From Aequorivita sp. (GTDB lineage Bacteria; Bacteroidota; Bacteroidia; Flavobacteriales; Flavobacteriaceae): a stretch of 9,024 nt of DNA. Below are positions 1 to 7,495 of this stretch, piece by piece. The stretch lies in the NCBI GenBank assembly GCA_020435865.1, contig JAGQYZ010000123.1, positions 1 to 9,024 of the forward strand, written 5' to 3'. Numbering within the stretch: position 1 is the stretch's first letter; the number at the start of each line of letters is the position of its first letter. The notes under the pieces are model-generated. The model searched no databases. It saw only the letters and a list, made by a program, of their open reading frames with translations, and was not told the origin of the DNA. The translations under genes and the position numbers were made by a program.

Positions 1-18
1 CTATAAAAACCTTTTATT

Positions 19-687
19 ATGACTAAAAAAATGACCAACCGATTTTTGTTATTACTTTTTGCAAATTTGATGCTTTTTAGCTGCCATGAACCAAATAGTC
101 ATACAACGCCTCCGTATGATGGTCCGCCAAAAGACCATATAATTTCTGTGGAGCGTGCTAGGGAAATGTATGATGCTTATTCGCAAAGACGTGTTCCAGT
201 GATAGAAAAGTATGAGGACAGCATTGTTGCAGATTCTACAAAATTTGAACCAACCCGTTATGCGGAATATGATTTAGAAACCGTAAAACAATATATTGCT
301 TATATAGAACATGAAGCCAAGGAGGCCAATGTAGATATAAAGACCTTGCGCTTCTACCTTTCCAACTACCCGAACAGTGAAAAATTCCCGAATGGTGATG
401 TTGTGAAATACCCAAGAAGAAATAGCTTTTTTGTATTGCCCACAATGGATTACAATGGAAAAAATGTAGGCTTTTCAATAGAAGAAATAAATGGTAAATA
501 CACGGCGGTACCTATAAATAAAAGTGTTGCAACAGGTAAAGAACAAAATGATGCAACAGGCCAAATGAATGAAGCTGCTTTTTTCACAATCAATAGTTCA
601 GCAGCTCAAGGCACAACAAGCTTAATTATGAATGATGGAGGAGTATCACCTCCACCAGGTAGTGACGATTTTGGGGGCAATAATTAA
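19..687 (+). CDS. Hypothetical lipoprotein, first gene of a two-component operon
   Basis: A 222-residue secreted lipoprotein of unknown function. Residues 1-21 form a type II signal peptide: Lys/Arg at 3-8, a hydrophobic stretch at 9-20, and the lipobox L-F-S-C ending at Cys22, the expected lipidation site. The mature protein starts C-H-E-P and has a polar, partly helical middle (about 43-115, many Glu, Tyr and Arg), then a region around 131-165 that looks like beta strands, and ends in a Gly/Pro/Asn-rich tail (208-222). I recognise the style as one common in Flavobacteriaceae but know no named domain. An in-frame ATG at base 31 (Met5) is an equally good start, since the signal peptide survives. 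Only 18 bases precede the gene here, so its promoter cannot be judged. The next gene begins 14 bases after the stop codon, which suggests cotranscription with the membrane protein, kinase and regulator. A role as periplasmic or outer-membrane sensor partner is inference only. Confidence 0.8.
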   Translation: MTKKMTNRFLLLLFANLMLFSCHEPNSHTTPPYDGPPKDHIISVERAREMYDAYSQRRVPVIEKYEDSIVADSTKFEPTRYAEYDLETVKQYIAYIEHEAKEANVDIKTLRFYLSNYPNSEKFPNGDVVKYPRRNSFFVLPTMDYNGKNVGFSIEEINGKYTAVPINKSVATGKEQNDATGQMNEAAFFTINSSAAQGTTSLIMNDGGVSPPPGSDDFGGNN

Positions 688-701
688 AACACGCTTAATT
701 A

Positions 702-1358
702 TTGGAAACAATTCTAGACATACTCAAAAATACATATTTGATATTATATGTCATCGTTTTTGTCATTTCACTAATCAAATTGCCTCTTTATAAACACACA
801 CCATTAAAATTATTGCCCATTATTTTGTTTCTTACAATGATTACAGAATATATTGGCTTTTATTTAAAGGATGTTGCACACGATATTCCCCTTAATTTTT
901 TTGTTTACAATACATATTATCTAATCCACTTTTCATTTTTCTTCTATATTTTTATGAGGATGGTTGAAAATGATAGATTTAAAAAAAACATTAAGATTAG
1001 CTTGATTATTTTTTGGTTATTTTTTTTAAGTGATTTAGTATTCACAGGTATTTTTGAGGATTCTTTCACTAGAACATACATAGCTGGAGCTGGTATTCTG
1101 ATTTTCTGTATTATTTTATACTACATCAGTATTTTACAATCTTCATTGGTATTAGTGGTTAAAAGTGATTTATTATTTTGGGTAAGCGTTGGTTTATTTT
1201 TGTTTTATATTGGGTATATTCCCATTAAGATAATTAAAACTTGGTTTTATAAACCAGATAGCTTTTTTGAGATTTTATTGATGATACAGTTTTCTCTCGT
1301 TAACATTATGTATCTTTTCTTTTTGACAGGGTTTTTATGGATGAAAAAGAGATTATAA
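702..1358 (+). CDS. Seven-transmembrane protein beside a histidine kinase; TTG start
   Basis: A 218-residue, very hydrophobic inner-membrane protein of unrecognised family. About seven membrane helices can be seen at residues 9-26, 35-54, 66-87, 98-116, 125-146, 155-175 and 189-212, joined by short loops with few charges. No enzymatic motif is visible. The start must be TTG at 702: the in-frame codons just upstream are TAA (696-698) and TTA, and the first in-frame ATG (Met46) would remove helix 1 and part of helix 2. The 3' end overlaps the histidine kinase gene by 22 bases, so the two are almost certainly cotranslated. Because that kinase has no sensor domain, this protein may supply the sensing module or control the kinase through membrane contact. 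That is inference from gene order. Base composition is very A/T-rich, as is usual for membrane proteins in such genomes. Confidence 0.85.
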   Translation: METILDILKNTYLILYVIVFVISLIKLPLYKHTPLKLLPIILFLTMITEYIGFYLKDVAHDIPLNFFVYNTYYLIHFSFFFYIFMRMVENDRFKKNIKISLIIFWLFFLSDLVFTGIFEDSFTRTYIAGAGILIFCIILYYISILQSSLVLVVKSDLLFWVSVGLFLFYIGYIPIKIIKTWFYKPDSFFEILLMIQFSLVNIMYLFFLTGFLWMKKRL

Positions 1359-2089
1359 TAATAACGGCAATAGCCATTCCAATATCATTGGTTATCATAG
1401 TTATTGTATTGTTTAGTGTTTTTAGCCGCAGAAAAAATAGATTGCTTTTGGAACAAGAAAGGGCCATAAAAGCATTTGAGCGTGAACTGGCTGAATCTCA
1501 AATAGAAATCAGGGAAGAGACGTTGCGCAATATTAGCTGGGAACTGCACGACAATATAGGGCAGTTAATGACCTTGGCAAAAATACAAGCTCAAATGTCG
1601 TTGGAAAAACCAGCCATGATTACTGAAGTATCAGAAACTATTGGTGCTGGAATTGATGAATTACGTGCACTTTCAAAATTGATAAATCCCGAAGCTTTGA
1701 AAAGTCTTAGTTTAAGGGAGGCCGTTAGTCTTGAGATTGAGCGGTTTAATAGATTGAAATTTATAGACGCGCAGATTTCTGTTATAGGAACAGAGTTGCC
1801 AATTGAACCAAATATCCAGATAATTTTATTTAGGATTTTGCAAGAATTTTTTTCAAATACCATTAAACATTCAAAAGCATCTTCTCTAAATGTGCTACTT
1901 GATTATTCAAATAATAAATTGGATATTACAGCTAAAGATAATGGAGTGGGTTTTATACAAGAAGATAATTTTATGGGCATTGGATTGAAAAATATGAAAA
2001 TGCGTGCAAAGCTTATCAATTCAACTTTTTCTATAGACTCAATAAAAGGAGAAGGCACTGCTTTGCATTTAGAGTACAAATTTGTTTGA
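1337..2089 (+). CDS. Sensor histidine kinase, HisKA_3/NarL type, no sensor domain
   Basis: A 250-residue membrane-anchored histidine kinase. Residues 6-29 form a single transmembrane helix followed by R-R-K, and a helical linker (about 33-65) leads to the dimerisation domain. The HisKA_3 phospho-acceptor motif is W-E-L-H-D-N-I-G-Q, with His71 as the likely phosphorylated residue. The HATPase domain has its N box around Glu170-Asn174 and His178, the G1 box D-N-G-V-G-F at 201-206, a Gly-rich segment at 214-217 followed by the K-N-M-K-M-R-A stretch (218-224), and G-E-G-T at 238-241. All catalytic features look intact. No PAS, GAF, HAMP, TPR or periplasmic region is present, so it needs a partner to sense anything. 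Its start overlaps the seven-helix protein gene by 22 bases, and the response regulator follows after 24 bases. The expected job is ATP-dependent autophosphorylation and transfer to Asp57 of that regulator. The stimulus is unknown. Confidence 0.93.
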   Translation: MDEKEIIIITAIAIPISLVIIVIVLFSVFSRRKNRLLLEQERAIKAFERELAESQIEIREETLRNISWELHDNIGQLMTLAKIQAQMSLEKPAMITEVSETIGAGIDELRALSKLINPEALKSLSLREAVSLEIERFNRLKFIDAQISVIGTELPIEPNIQIILFRILQEFFSNTIKHSKASSLNVLLDYSNNKLDITAKDNGVGFIQEDNFMGIGLKNMKMRAKLINSTFSIDSIKGEGTALHLEYKFV

Positions 2090-2113
2090 TTCAAAAAATA
2101 TCTAAAAATTAAA

Positions 2114-2746
2114 ATGAATTATTCAGTAGTAATAGTTGATGATCATTATTTGCTTTCCCAAGCAATTGGAGGACTGGTTCAGGGTTTTAAAAATTTTGAT
2201 GTCTTGTACTTATGCAAAAATGGGCAGGAATTATTGGATAAATTTGAAGAACCTAAAAATATTCCAGATTTGGTGTTGATGGATATAAAAATGCCCATTT
2301 TAAACGGAATAGAAACTACCGAAATACTTAAGGCAGATTACCCTAAGATTAAAGTACTTGCGCTTTCCATAGAAGAAGATGAATATACTATTTTAAAAAT
2401 GCTTCACGCTGGTGCAAGAGGTTATTTATTGAAGGACACTAAAAAAGAGATATTGGAAGAGGCTTTGATAGAAATTATGCAGAATGGCCAATACCATACA
2501 AATACAGTTTCAAGAATTCTCATGGATTCTTTGGAAAATAAAGGGGGGTTAGACCTTAAAGAAAAAGAGATTGAGTTTATCAAACTTGCTTGTACAGACA
2601 TGAGCTATAAAGAAATTGCTGAAGCTATGTGTTGTAGCCCTAAGACCGTAGAGAATTATAGACAATCCATACGAAAAAAAACAGGAATAAAAAATAGGGT
2701 TGGATTGGTTCTTTTTGCCATCCACCATAATATGTTTACACCTTAA
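2114..2746 (+). CDS. Response regulator, NarL/FixJ (LuxR-type HTH) family
   Basis: A 210-residue DNA-binding response regulator. The receiver domain (about 3-120) has the acidic pocket Asp9-Asp10, phospho-acceptor Asp57 in L-V-L-M-D-I-K-M-P, switch residue Ser85 and the invariant Lys107 in G-Y-L-L-K-D. After a short linker (about 137-146, containing Gly-Gly from a run of six G bases) comes a LuxR/GerE helix-turn-helix (about 147-205), with the recognition region S-P-K-T-V-E-N-Y-R. The length is normal for the family. It lies 24 bases after the kinase gene and is very likely its cognate partner. It ends seven bases from the stop codon of the convergent minus-strand gene, with no clear hairpin between them. 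The regulon is unknown; autoregulation of the four-gene unit is possible but not visible, because its upstream region lies outside the window. Confidence 0.95.
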   Translation: MNYSVVIVDDHYLLSQAIGGLVQGFKNFDVLYLCKNGQELLDKFEEPKNIPDLVLMDIKMPILNGIETTEILKADYPKIKVLALSIEEDEYTILKMLHAGARGYLLKDTKKEILEEALIEIMQNGQYHTNTVSRILMDSLENKGGLDLKEKEIEFIKLACTDMSYKEIAEAMCCSPKTVENYRQSIRKKTGIKNRVGLVLFAIHHNMFTP

Positions 2747-2753
2747 AGAAAAT

Positions 2754-3278
2754 TTAGAAAAGCTCGCTAACTTCTTTTTTTACATAGGCCAAAGCCTTTT
2801 GTGAAGGTGTAACTTCTTCCATAAAATTTTGTAATAACCATTCCCGCATTTTGTCAACATTACCATCCTTTTCGTGCATGGCTCCTTGGCGGATAACATG
2901 GATTGTAGCATTCTTAGCTGCATTAATCAAGTTCCAACATTCAGGAGAAACATATACCTGTTGTGTAAGATTATGTTCATATTCCTGCTCAATATTTTTC
3001 ACGAGTAAGCTTTCGTAGTCGTCCTTTGAGTCTGAAAAGGGCTTTACGCGAATCAATAGTCTATTGGGGTCTATTCGTTCCAAAAAAAGTGTAATACGTT
3101 CGTAAGCCTGCAAGCGAATTGGCAAAACCTGTTTCTGCGCTTCTTTTTGGACTAAATATCTTCTACGACCTTCTTCATTTGCGGTGTGGCCTTTAAAGAA
3201 AAAATAGGCGATTATACCTACTAAAATGGCGGGTAGTAGATACGCTATATAGCTAATGATTTGTGTTGTTTCTTCCAT
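2754..3278 (-). CDS. Single-anchor membrane protein, probably the DUF7935 family
   Basis: A 174-residue protein of unknown function. Residues 8-29 form one transmembrane helix, followed by a polar cytosolic domain that is probably helical. Notable segments are R-R-R-Y-L-V-Q-K-E at 38-46, then L-P-I-R-L-Q-A-Y-E-R with L-F-L-E-R-I-D-P close behind, then I-E-Q-E-Y-E-H-N-L and the C-W-N-L-I-N-A-A-K-N stretch. I recall this arrangement from a conserved Bacteroidota family that I believe is called DUF7935; a domain search would settle the name. No catalytic motif is visible. A good Bacteroidota promoter sits directly upstream (3298-3330), so it is probably transcribed apart from the glutamate-synthase-like gene that ends 70 bases upstream. 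Its 3' end faces the response regulator gene across seven bases. Confidence 0.85.
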   Translation of the reverse strand: MEETTQIISYIAYLLPAILVGIIAYFFFKGHTANEEGRRRYLVQKEAQKQVLPIRLQAYERITLFLERIDPNRLLIRVKPFSDSKDDYESLLVKNIEQEYEHNLTQQVYVSPECWNLINAAKNATIHVIRQGAMHEKDGNVDKMREWLLQNFMEEVTPSQKALAYVKKEVSELF

Positions 3279-3297
3279 ACTAATTCATAAATGTGAA

Positions 3298-3330
3298 CAA
3301 ACTTAAGGTGTTTTTGGGATAAAGACAAAA
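3298..3330 (-). promoter_or_regulatory. Bacteroidota-type promoter for the small membrane protein gene
   Basis: On the minus strand TAAGTTTG (3305-3298) is a perfect match to the -7 consensus TAnnTTTG of the Bacteroidota primary sigma factor. TTTTG (3330-3326) lies exactly 20 bases upstream, matching the -33 element and its usual spacing. The element ends 19 bases before the ATG at 3278, which implies a very short leader. It sits in the 70-base spacer after the glutamate-synthase-like gene. This is the only convincing promoter by sequence in the window; the transcription start is not proven. Confidence 0.7.
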
Positions 3331-3348
3331 TATTAATTTTTAAAAAAA

Positions 3349-4965
3349 TCAATATCGCACTTTATTCTCTTTTCGCATTGCTTTCACTTCTTTTTTGGCC
3401 TCTTTTTCATGAAAATTTCCACCTAAATGCTCACAATGCAATAAAGCTTTCATGCCCTCAAATGGCACGCCACATTTATTGTACATAAACGATTGTGATA
3501 AGGTTTTAATGAGATTTTTATCACCAACGGTCATATCAACATCGTCCATAGTAAATTGGCACGGGTGCTCATAACCACAGGCATGAGTCATTTCAAGTAG
3601 CTCTTTTCTAAAGTTTTTGAAATAGAAATGCGCTCGCACTGATTTATCCTCAATATTTATTCCCCGTTGCAACCATTTGTTTTGCGTAGCAACACCGCTG
3701 GGACATCTGTTTGTATGGCATTGTTGTGCTTGTATGCAACCAATGCTCATCATTGCCTCGCGCGCAACGTTCACCAGATCGGCTCCCATGGAAAAGGCCA
3801 TAGCTGCCCTTGCTGGAAAGCCTAATTTTCCACTTCCTATAAAAACTATTTGTTCACAAAGATCCTGTTTTTTGAAAATTTTATATACCTCCGCAAACCC
3901 AAAAAGCCAAGGCAAGGAAACATGATCCGCAAAACTAGGGGGTGCTGCGCCCGTTCCTCCTTCGCCACCGTCTATGGTAATAAAATCTGGGCCTTTGCCG
4001 GTATCTTTCATTATTTTTGCCAACTGTTCCCATTCATTTAGGCGGCCAACGGCAGATTTAATACCTACTGGAAGTCCAGTGGCTTCAGCAATACTTTCTA
4101 TAAAATCAACCAAGCCATTTACACCATCAAAAGCTGAATGGTTGGGAGGGGAGAGCACATCTTGACCTAAGGGCACGTGTCTGATATCAGCAATTTCCTG
4201 TGTAATTTTTGAACCAGGCAAAACACCACCTTTTCCAGGTTTTGCACCTTGGGAAAGTTTTACCTCAATGGCTCTGACTTGAGGATTATCAGTAACGAGC
4301 TGCACAATTTTTTCCATAGAGAAATTTCCCTCAGCGTCACGTACGCCAAAATACCCCGTTCCAAAGTGAAAAATAACATCGGCGCCTGTTTTGTGATATG
4401 GAGAAAGTCCACCTTCGCCCGTATTGTGATAACAATATGCAAGTCCACAACCTTTATTTAAAGATTCCACCGCACGTGCAGAAAGTGATCCAAAACTCAT
4501 AGCAGAGACATTAATTACAGAAGCAGGGCGATACGGCCTGCGGCGTTTATGAAAGCCACCCATCAATTTTGCACAGGGTAAAAAATATGGGTTTTTATAG
4601 TTTGGATGCCCTTTTTCCAATTTGTACGGAAGCATTGAATTATTGATGAAAATATAATTTGGCTCATAAATATCCCTGTCGGTCCCAAATCCTTCATAAT
4701 TGTTTTCGTTTTTTGCGGAAGCATAAATCCAGCCGCGTTCAATACGGTTGAAAGGAAGTTCTTCGCGATTGTTCGCCACAATATATTGCCGGAGCTCTGG
4801 GCCAATGCTTTCCAGCATATACCGAATATGCCCAACAAGAGGAAAGTTGTGGCTAACGGTGTGGTGTTTGTTGAAAAAGATGTCGCGAATTGCAACGATT
4901 AAAAGGAATATTAATATCCAGGCCCACCAAGGTATCTGCCCCAAAAAAGATAGAAATTCGTCCAT
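3349..4965 (-). CDS. Membrane-tethered FMN-binding glutamate synthase family protein
   Basis: A 538-residue protein built around the central FMN/Fe-S domain of glutamate synthase (Glu_synthase family). A hydrophobic helix at 13-27 anchors it to the membrane with the bulk in the cytosol. The TIM-barrel domain (about 90-460) shows N-T-G-E-G-G at 181-186, Q-G-A-K-P-G-K-G-G at 239-247, D-G-G-E-G-G-T-G-A-A-P at 332-342 and the FMN phosphate-type segment G-S-G-K-L-G-F-P-A-R at 377-386. Cys410, Cys416 and Cys421 keep the CX5CX4C spacing that holds the 3Fe-4S cluster in glutamate synthases. The class II glutaminase domain and the C-terminal beta-helix domain of the large GltB subunit are both absent, so glutamine-dependent glutamate synthesis on its own is unlikely. 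Such standalone proteins occur in archaea and many bacteria, and their reaction and electron donor are mostly not established. No partner subunit gene is adjacent. Start ATG 4965 keeps the anchor helix. Confidence 0.92.
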   Translation of the reverse strand: MDEFLSFLGQIPWWAWILIFLLIVAIRDIFFNKHHTVSHNFPLVGHIRYMLESIGPELRQYIVANNREELPFNRIERGWIYASAKNENNYEGFGTDRDIYEPNYIFINNSMLPYKLEKGHPNYKNPYFLPCAKLMGGFHKRRRPYRPASVINVSAMSFGSLSARAVESLNKGCGLAYCYHNTGEGGLSPYHKTGADVIFHFGTGYFGVRDAEGNFSMEKIVQLVTDNPQVRAIEVKLSQGAKPGKGGVLPGSKITQEIADIRHVPLGQDVLSPPNHSAFDGVNGLVDFIESIAEATGLPVGIKSAVGRLNEWEQLAKIMKDTGKGPDFITIDGGEGGTGAAPPSFADHVSLPWLFGFAEVYKIFKKQDLCEQIVFIGSGKLGFPARAAMAFSMGADLVNVAREAMMSIGCIQAQQCHTNRCPSGVATQNKWLQRGINIEDKSVRAHFYFKNFRKELLEMTHACGYEHPCQFTMDDVDMTVGDKNLIKTLSQSFMYNKCGVPFEGMKALLHCEHLGGNFHEKEAKKEVKAMRKENKVRY

Positions 4966-5111
4966 AAAAACAATTTTTGATAAAGGTATTTAAAATAAAA
5001 CCGTTTTTGAAAAAATATTGAAAAAGGAAATCTTTGTTTATAATTTCACATAATTCTATTTATATTTTCTTTCTATAATGGTTATTTTCACAGCTTGAAG
5101 AAAATGAAGTT
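4966..5111. promoter_or_regulatory. Divergent A/T-rich intergenic region
   Basis: This 146-base spacer separates the minus-strand glutamate-synthase-like gene from the plus-strand helicase gene, so it must hold promoters in both directions. None is a clean consensus. The minus strand offers TACCTTTA, a 7-of-8 match to TAnnTTTG, close to the ATG at 4965. The plus strand offers TATATTTT at 5061-5068, again 7 of 8, but with TTTG at 5033-5036 spaced 24 bases away instead of about 20. Two tiny out-of-frame reading frames opened by ATG at 5078 (six codons) and 5104 (seven codons) precede or overlap the helicase start. Confidence 0.4.
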
Positions 5112-7430
5112 TTGGAAGCATATTTAGAACAACTCAACGATGCTCAGCGTGCGCCAGTGCTGCAAAAAGATGGCGCTATGATCGTGATTGCCGGCGCCGG
5201 GTCGGGAAAGACACGCGTGCTTACGTTTCGCATTGCATATTTGATGAGTCAGGGTGTGGACCCGTTCAATATTTTGGCGCTTACGTTTACCAACAAAGCC
5301 GCAAGGGAAATGAAAGGACGTATTTCAAAAATCGTTGGCGCCAGCGAAGCCAAAAATCTTTGGATGGGAACCTTCCACAGTATTTTTGCAAAAATCCTTC
5401 GGTTTGAAGCCGATAAATTGGGCTATCCTTCCAACTTCACAATTTATGATACGCAGGATTCACAAAGCGTAATTCGTGCTGTAATTAAGGAAATGAATCT
5501 CGACAAAGACGTTTATAAATACAAGCAGGTTTATTCGCGCATTTCTTCCTATAAAAACAGCTTGATTACCGTAAAGGCATATTTCAACAATCCGGAATTG
5601 ATGGAAGCCGACGCAATGGCAAAAATGCCACGTTTAGGCGATATTTATAAGTCTTATGTTGACAAATGTTTCAAGGCGGGTGCAATGGATTTTGATGACC
5701 TTTTGCTGAAAACAAACGAACTTTTAACTCGCTTTCCAGAAGTTTTGGCGAAGTATCAAAACCGTTTTCGCTATATCTTGGTTGATGAGTATCAAGATAC
5801 CAACCACAGCCAGTATTTGATTGTTCGTGCACTTTCGGATAGATTTCAGAACATATGTGTGGTGGGCGATGATGCGCAGAGTATTTATGCTTTCCGTGGT
5901 GCAAACATTAATAACATTTTGAATTTTCAGAAAGATTATGAAGATGTGAAAGTTTTCCGTTTGGAACAGAATTACCGTTCCACAAAAAACATTGTGAATG
6001 CCGCAAACAACATCATCGAAAAAAATAAAACCAGACTCGAAAAAGTAGTTTGGACGGCGAATGATGAAGGCAATAAAATTCTTGTAAACCGAACAATGAC
6101 TGATGGTGACGAAGGTCGCTTTGTAGCAAGCTCCATTTTTGAGAACAAAATGAACCATCAATTAAAAGATGGCGATTTTGCCATTTTATACCGAACTAAC
6201 GCACAAAGTCGGGCAATAGAAGATGCGTTGAGAAAGAAAGATATTCCATATAGAATCTACGGTGGGCTCAGTTTTTATCAACGGAAAGAGATAAAAGATG
6301 TTTTGGCATATTTACGTTTGGTTATGAATCCAAAAGACGAGGAAGCGCTGAAACGCATTATCAATTATCCCGCGCGCGGAATCGGTGAAACCACAATGGA
6401 ACGCTTGATTGTTGCTGCAAACCATTACAACCGCTCGGTTTTTGAAGTGATGAAAAACATCGAAAAAATTGATTTGAAGATAAATTCTGGAACCAAAAAC
6501 AAGCTGCAGGATTTTGTAACTATGATTGAAAGTTTTCAGATTTTGAATCAAAATTATGATGCTTTCACTATTACAGAACACGTTTCAAAAAAAACTGGGT
6601 TATTACAGGAACTCAAAAAAGATGGCACGCCAGAAGGTATTGCTCGTATTGAGAACATAGAGGAATTATTAAACGGAATGCGCGATTTTGTGGAAGAGCA
6701 AAAGGAAATAGTTGACGCCACAGGTTCGCTCGCAGAATTTATGGAAGACGTTGCCCTCGCCACAGATTTGGACAACGACAAAGGCGATGGTGATCGTGTA
6801 GCTTTGATGACCGTACATTTGGCAAAAGGCTTGGAATTTCCGTACGTGTATATTGTTGGGATGGAAGAAGATCTCTTCCCAAGTGGAATGAATATGAATT
6901 CCCGAAGTGAATTGGAAGAAGAACGAAGACTTTTTTATGTTGCTTTGACACGTGCCGAAAAGCAAGCTTATTTAACCTATACACAATCCCGTTACCGTTG
7001 GGGAAAACTCATAGATGCCGAACCCAGCCGTTTTATTGAGGAAATTGACGAAAGTTTTTTGGAATACCTAACACCAATTACGGAAAACAGATACAAACCG
7101 CTTTTGGATGCCGATATTTTTGATGAGGTAGATCATAGTAAACTTCGTCTGCGGAAACCTGTTGCGGGAAAAGCACCAATGGGCCCAACGGAAGACCAAT
7201 TAAGGAAATTACGCAGATTGAAACCAGTAACCAGCGAAACCGATAAAAATTTTAATGCCAAAGATGCAAATCTAAATGTGGGGACAATGGTGGAGCATGT
7301 TCGTTTCGGAAAAGGTAAAATCCTAAAAATTGAGGGCATAGGTGCAGATACAAAAGCTGAAATAGATTTCGAAAATGGCGGATTGAAAAAGTTGTTACTT
7401 CGTTTCGCAAAGCTGAAAGTTATGGATTAA
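5112..7430 (+). CDS. UvrD/PcrA-type superfamily 1A DNA helicase; TTG start
   Basis: A 772-residue ATP-dependent 3'-5' DNA helicase of the UvrD/PcrA/Rep family, acting in DNA repair and in clearing replication and transcription conflicts. All helicase motifs are present: Q motif L-N-D-A-Q-R near 8-13, Walker A A-G-A-G-S-G-K-T at 27-34, F-T-N-K-A-A-R-E-M at 59-67, Walker B V-D-E-Y-Q-D-T at 224-230, G-D-D-A-Q-S-I-Y-A-F-R-G at 252-263, L-E-Q-N-Y-R-S at 284-290, V-H-L-A-K-G-L-E-F-P at 568-577 and the arginine-finger motif around 603-615 (Y-V-A-L-T-R-A). The C-terminal 722-770 segment resembles the PcrA/UvrD Tudor-like domain that contacts RNA polymerase. TTG at 5112 is chosen because the upstream frame has a TAA at 5076-5078 and no ATG, while the first in-frame ATG (Met23) would remove the Q motif. 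Whether it should be called uvrD or pcrA cannot be decided by eye. It looks less A/T-rich than the signalling genes on the left. Confidence 0.96.
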   Translation: MEAYLEQLNDAQRAPVLQKDGAMIVIAGAGSGKTRVLTFRIAYLMSQGVDPFNILALTFTNKAAREMKGRISKIVGASEAKNLWMGTFHSIFAKILRFEADKLGYPSNFTIYDTQDSQSVIRAVIKEMNLDKDVYKYKQVYSRISSYKNSLITVKAYFNNPELMEADAMAKMPRLGDIYKSYVDKCFKAGAMDFDDLLLKTNELLTRFPEVLAKYQNRFRYILVDEYQDTNHSQYLIVRALSDRFQNICVVGDDAQSIYAFRGANINNILNFQKDYEDVKVFRLEQNYRSTKNIVNAANNIIEKNKTRLEKVVWTANDEGNKILVNRTMTDGDEGRFVASSIFENKMNHQLKDGDFAILYRTNAQSRAIEDALRKKDIPYRIYGGLSFYQRKEIKDVLAYLRLVMNPKDEEALKRIINYPARGIGETTMERLIVAANHYNRSVFEVMKNIEKIDLKINSGTKNKLQDFVTMIESFQILNQNYDAFTITEHVSKKTGLLQELKKDGTPEGIARIENIEELLNGMRDFVEEQKEIVDATGSLAEFMEDVALATDLDNDKGDGDRVALMTVHLAKGLEFPYVYIVGMEEDLFPSGMNMNSRSELEEERRLFYVALTRAEKQAYLTYTQSRYRWGKLIDAEPSRFIEEIDESFLEYLTPITENRYKPLLDADIFDEVDHSKLRLRKPVAGKAPMGPTEDQLRKLRRLKPVTSETDKNFNAKDANLNVGTMVEHVRFGKGKILKIEGIGADTKAEIDFENGGLKKLLLRFAKLKVMD

Positions 7431-7445
7431 TAACTTTTGTTGGTT
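7416..7445 (+). terminator. Probable intrinsic terminator overlapping the helicase stop codon
   Basis: AAAGTTAT (7416-7423) and ATAACTTT (7430-7437) form a perfect 8-base-pair stem with a six-base loop GGATTA. A T-rich tract follows (TGTTGGTTTTT, with more T runs to about 7480). The stem contains part of the last codons and the TAA stop of the helicase gene (7428-7430). The stem is A/T-rich, so it is only moderately stable. It may end helicase transcripts before the Sua5-family gene, or only reduce readthrough. Confidence 0.45.
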
Positions 7446-7495
7446 TTTCCTTTAATTCTTTTTTAATTGATTTATTTTTAAGCCAAAATACAGCT

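Noticed and set aside
2543..2548. Run of six G in the linker of the response regulator, as a possible phase-variable tract
   Set aside because: Six bases is short for slippage-based switching, it encodes a plain Gly-Gly linker, and nothing else suggests variation.
2747..2753. Bidirectional terminator between the response regulator and the minus-strand membrane protein gene
   Set aside because: The seven-base spacer and flanks show no convincing inverted repeat.
3677..4461. Several plus-strand open frames inside the glutamate-synthase-like gene
   Set aside because: They lie antisense to a strongly conserved protein, give no recognisable domains, and are what a long coding gene produces by chance.
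5671..7339. Minus-strand open frames inside the helicase gene
   Set aside because: They are fully covered by the helicase, whose motifs are intact over the whole length; the translations are low-complexity and look like frame shadows.
7473..7480. TATTTTTA before the Sua5-family gene as a -7 promoter element
   Set aside because: It matches 7 of 8 bases, but no TTG lies at the usual distance upstream, and the spacer is so T-rich that such matches are expected.
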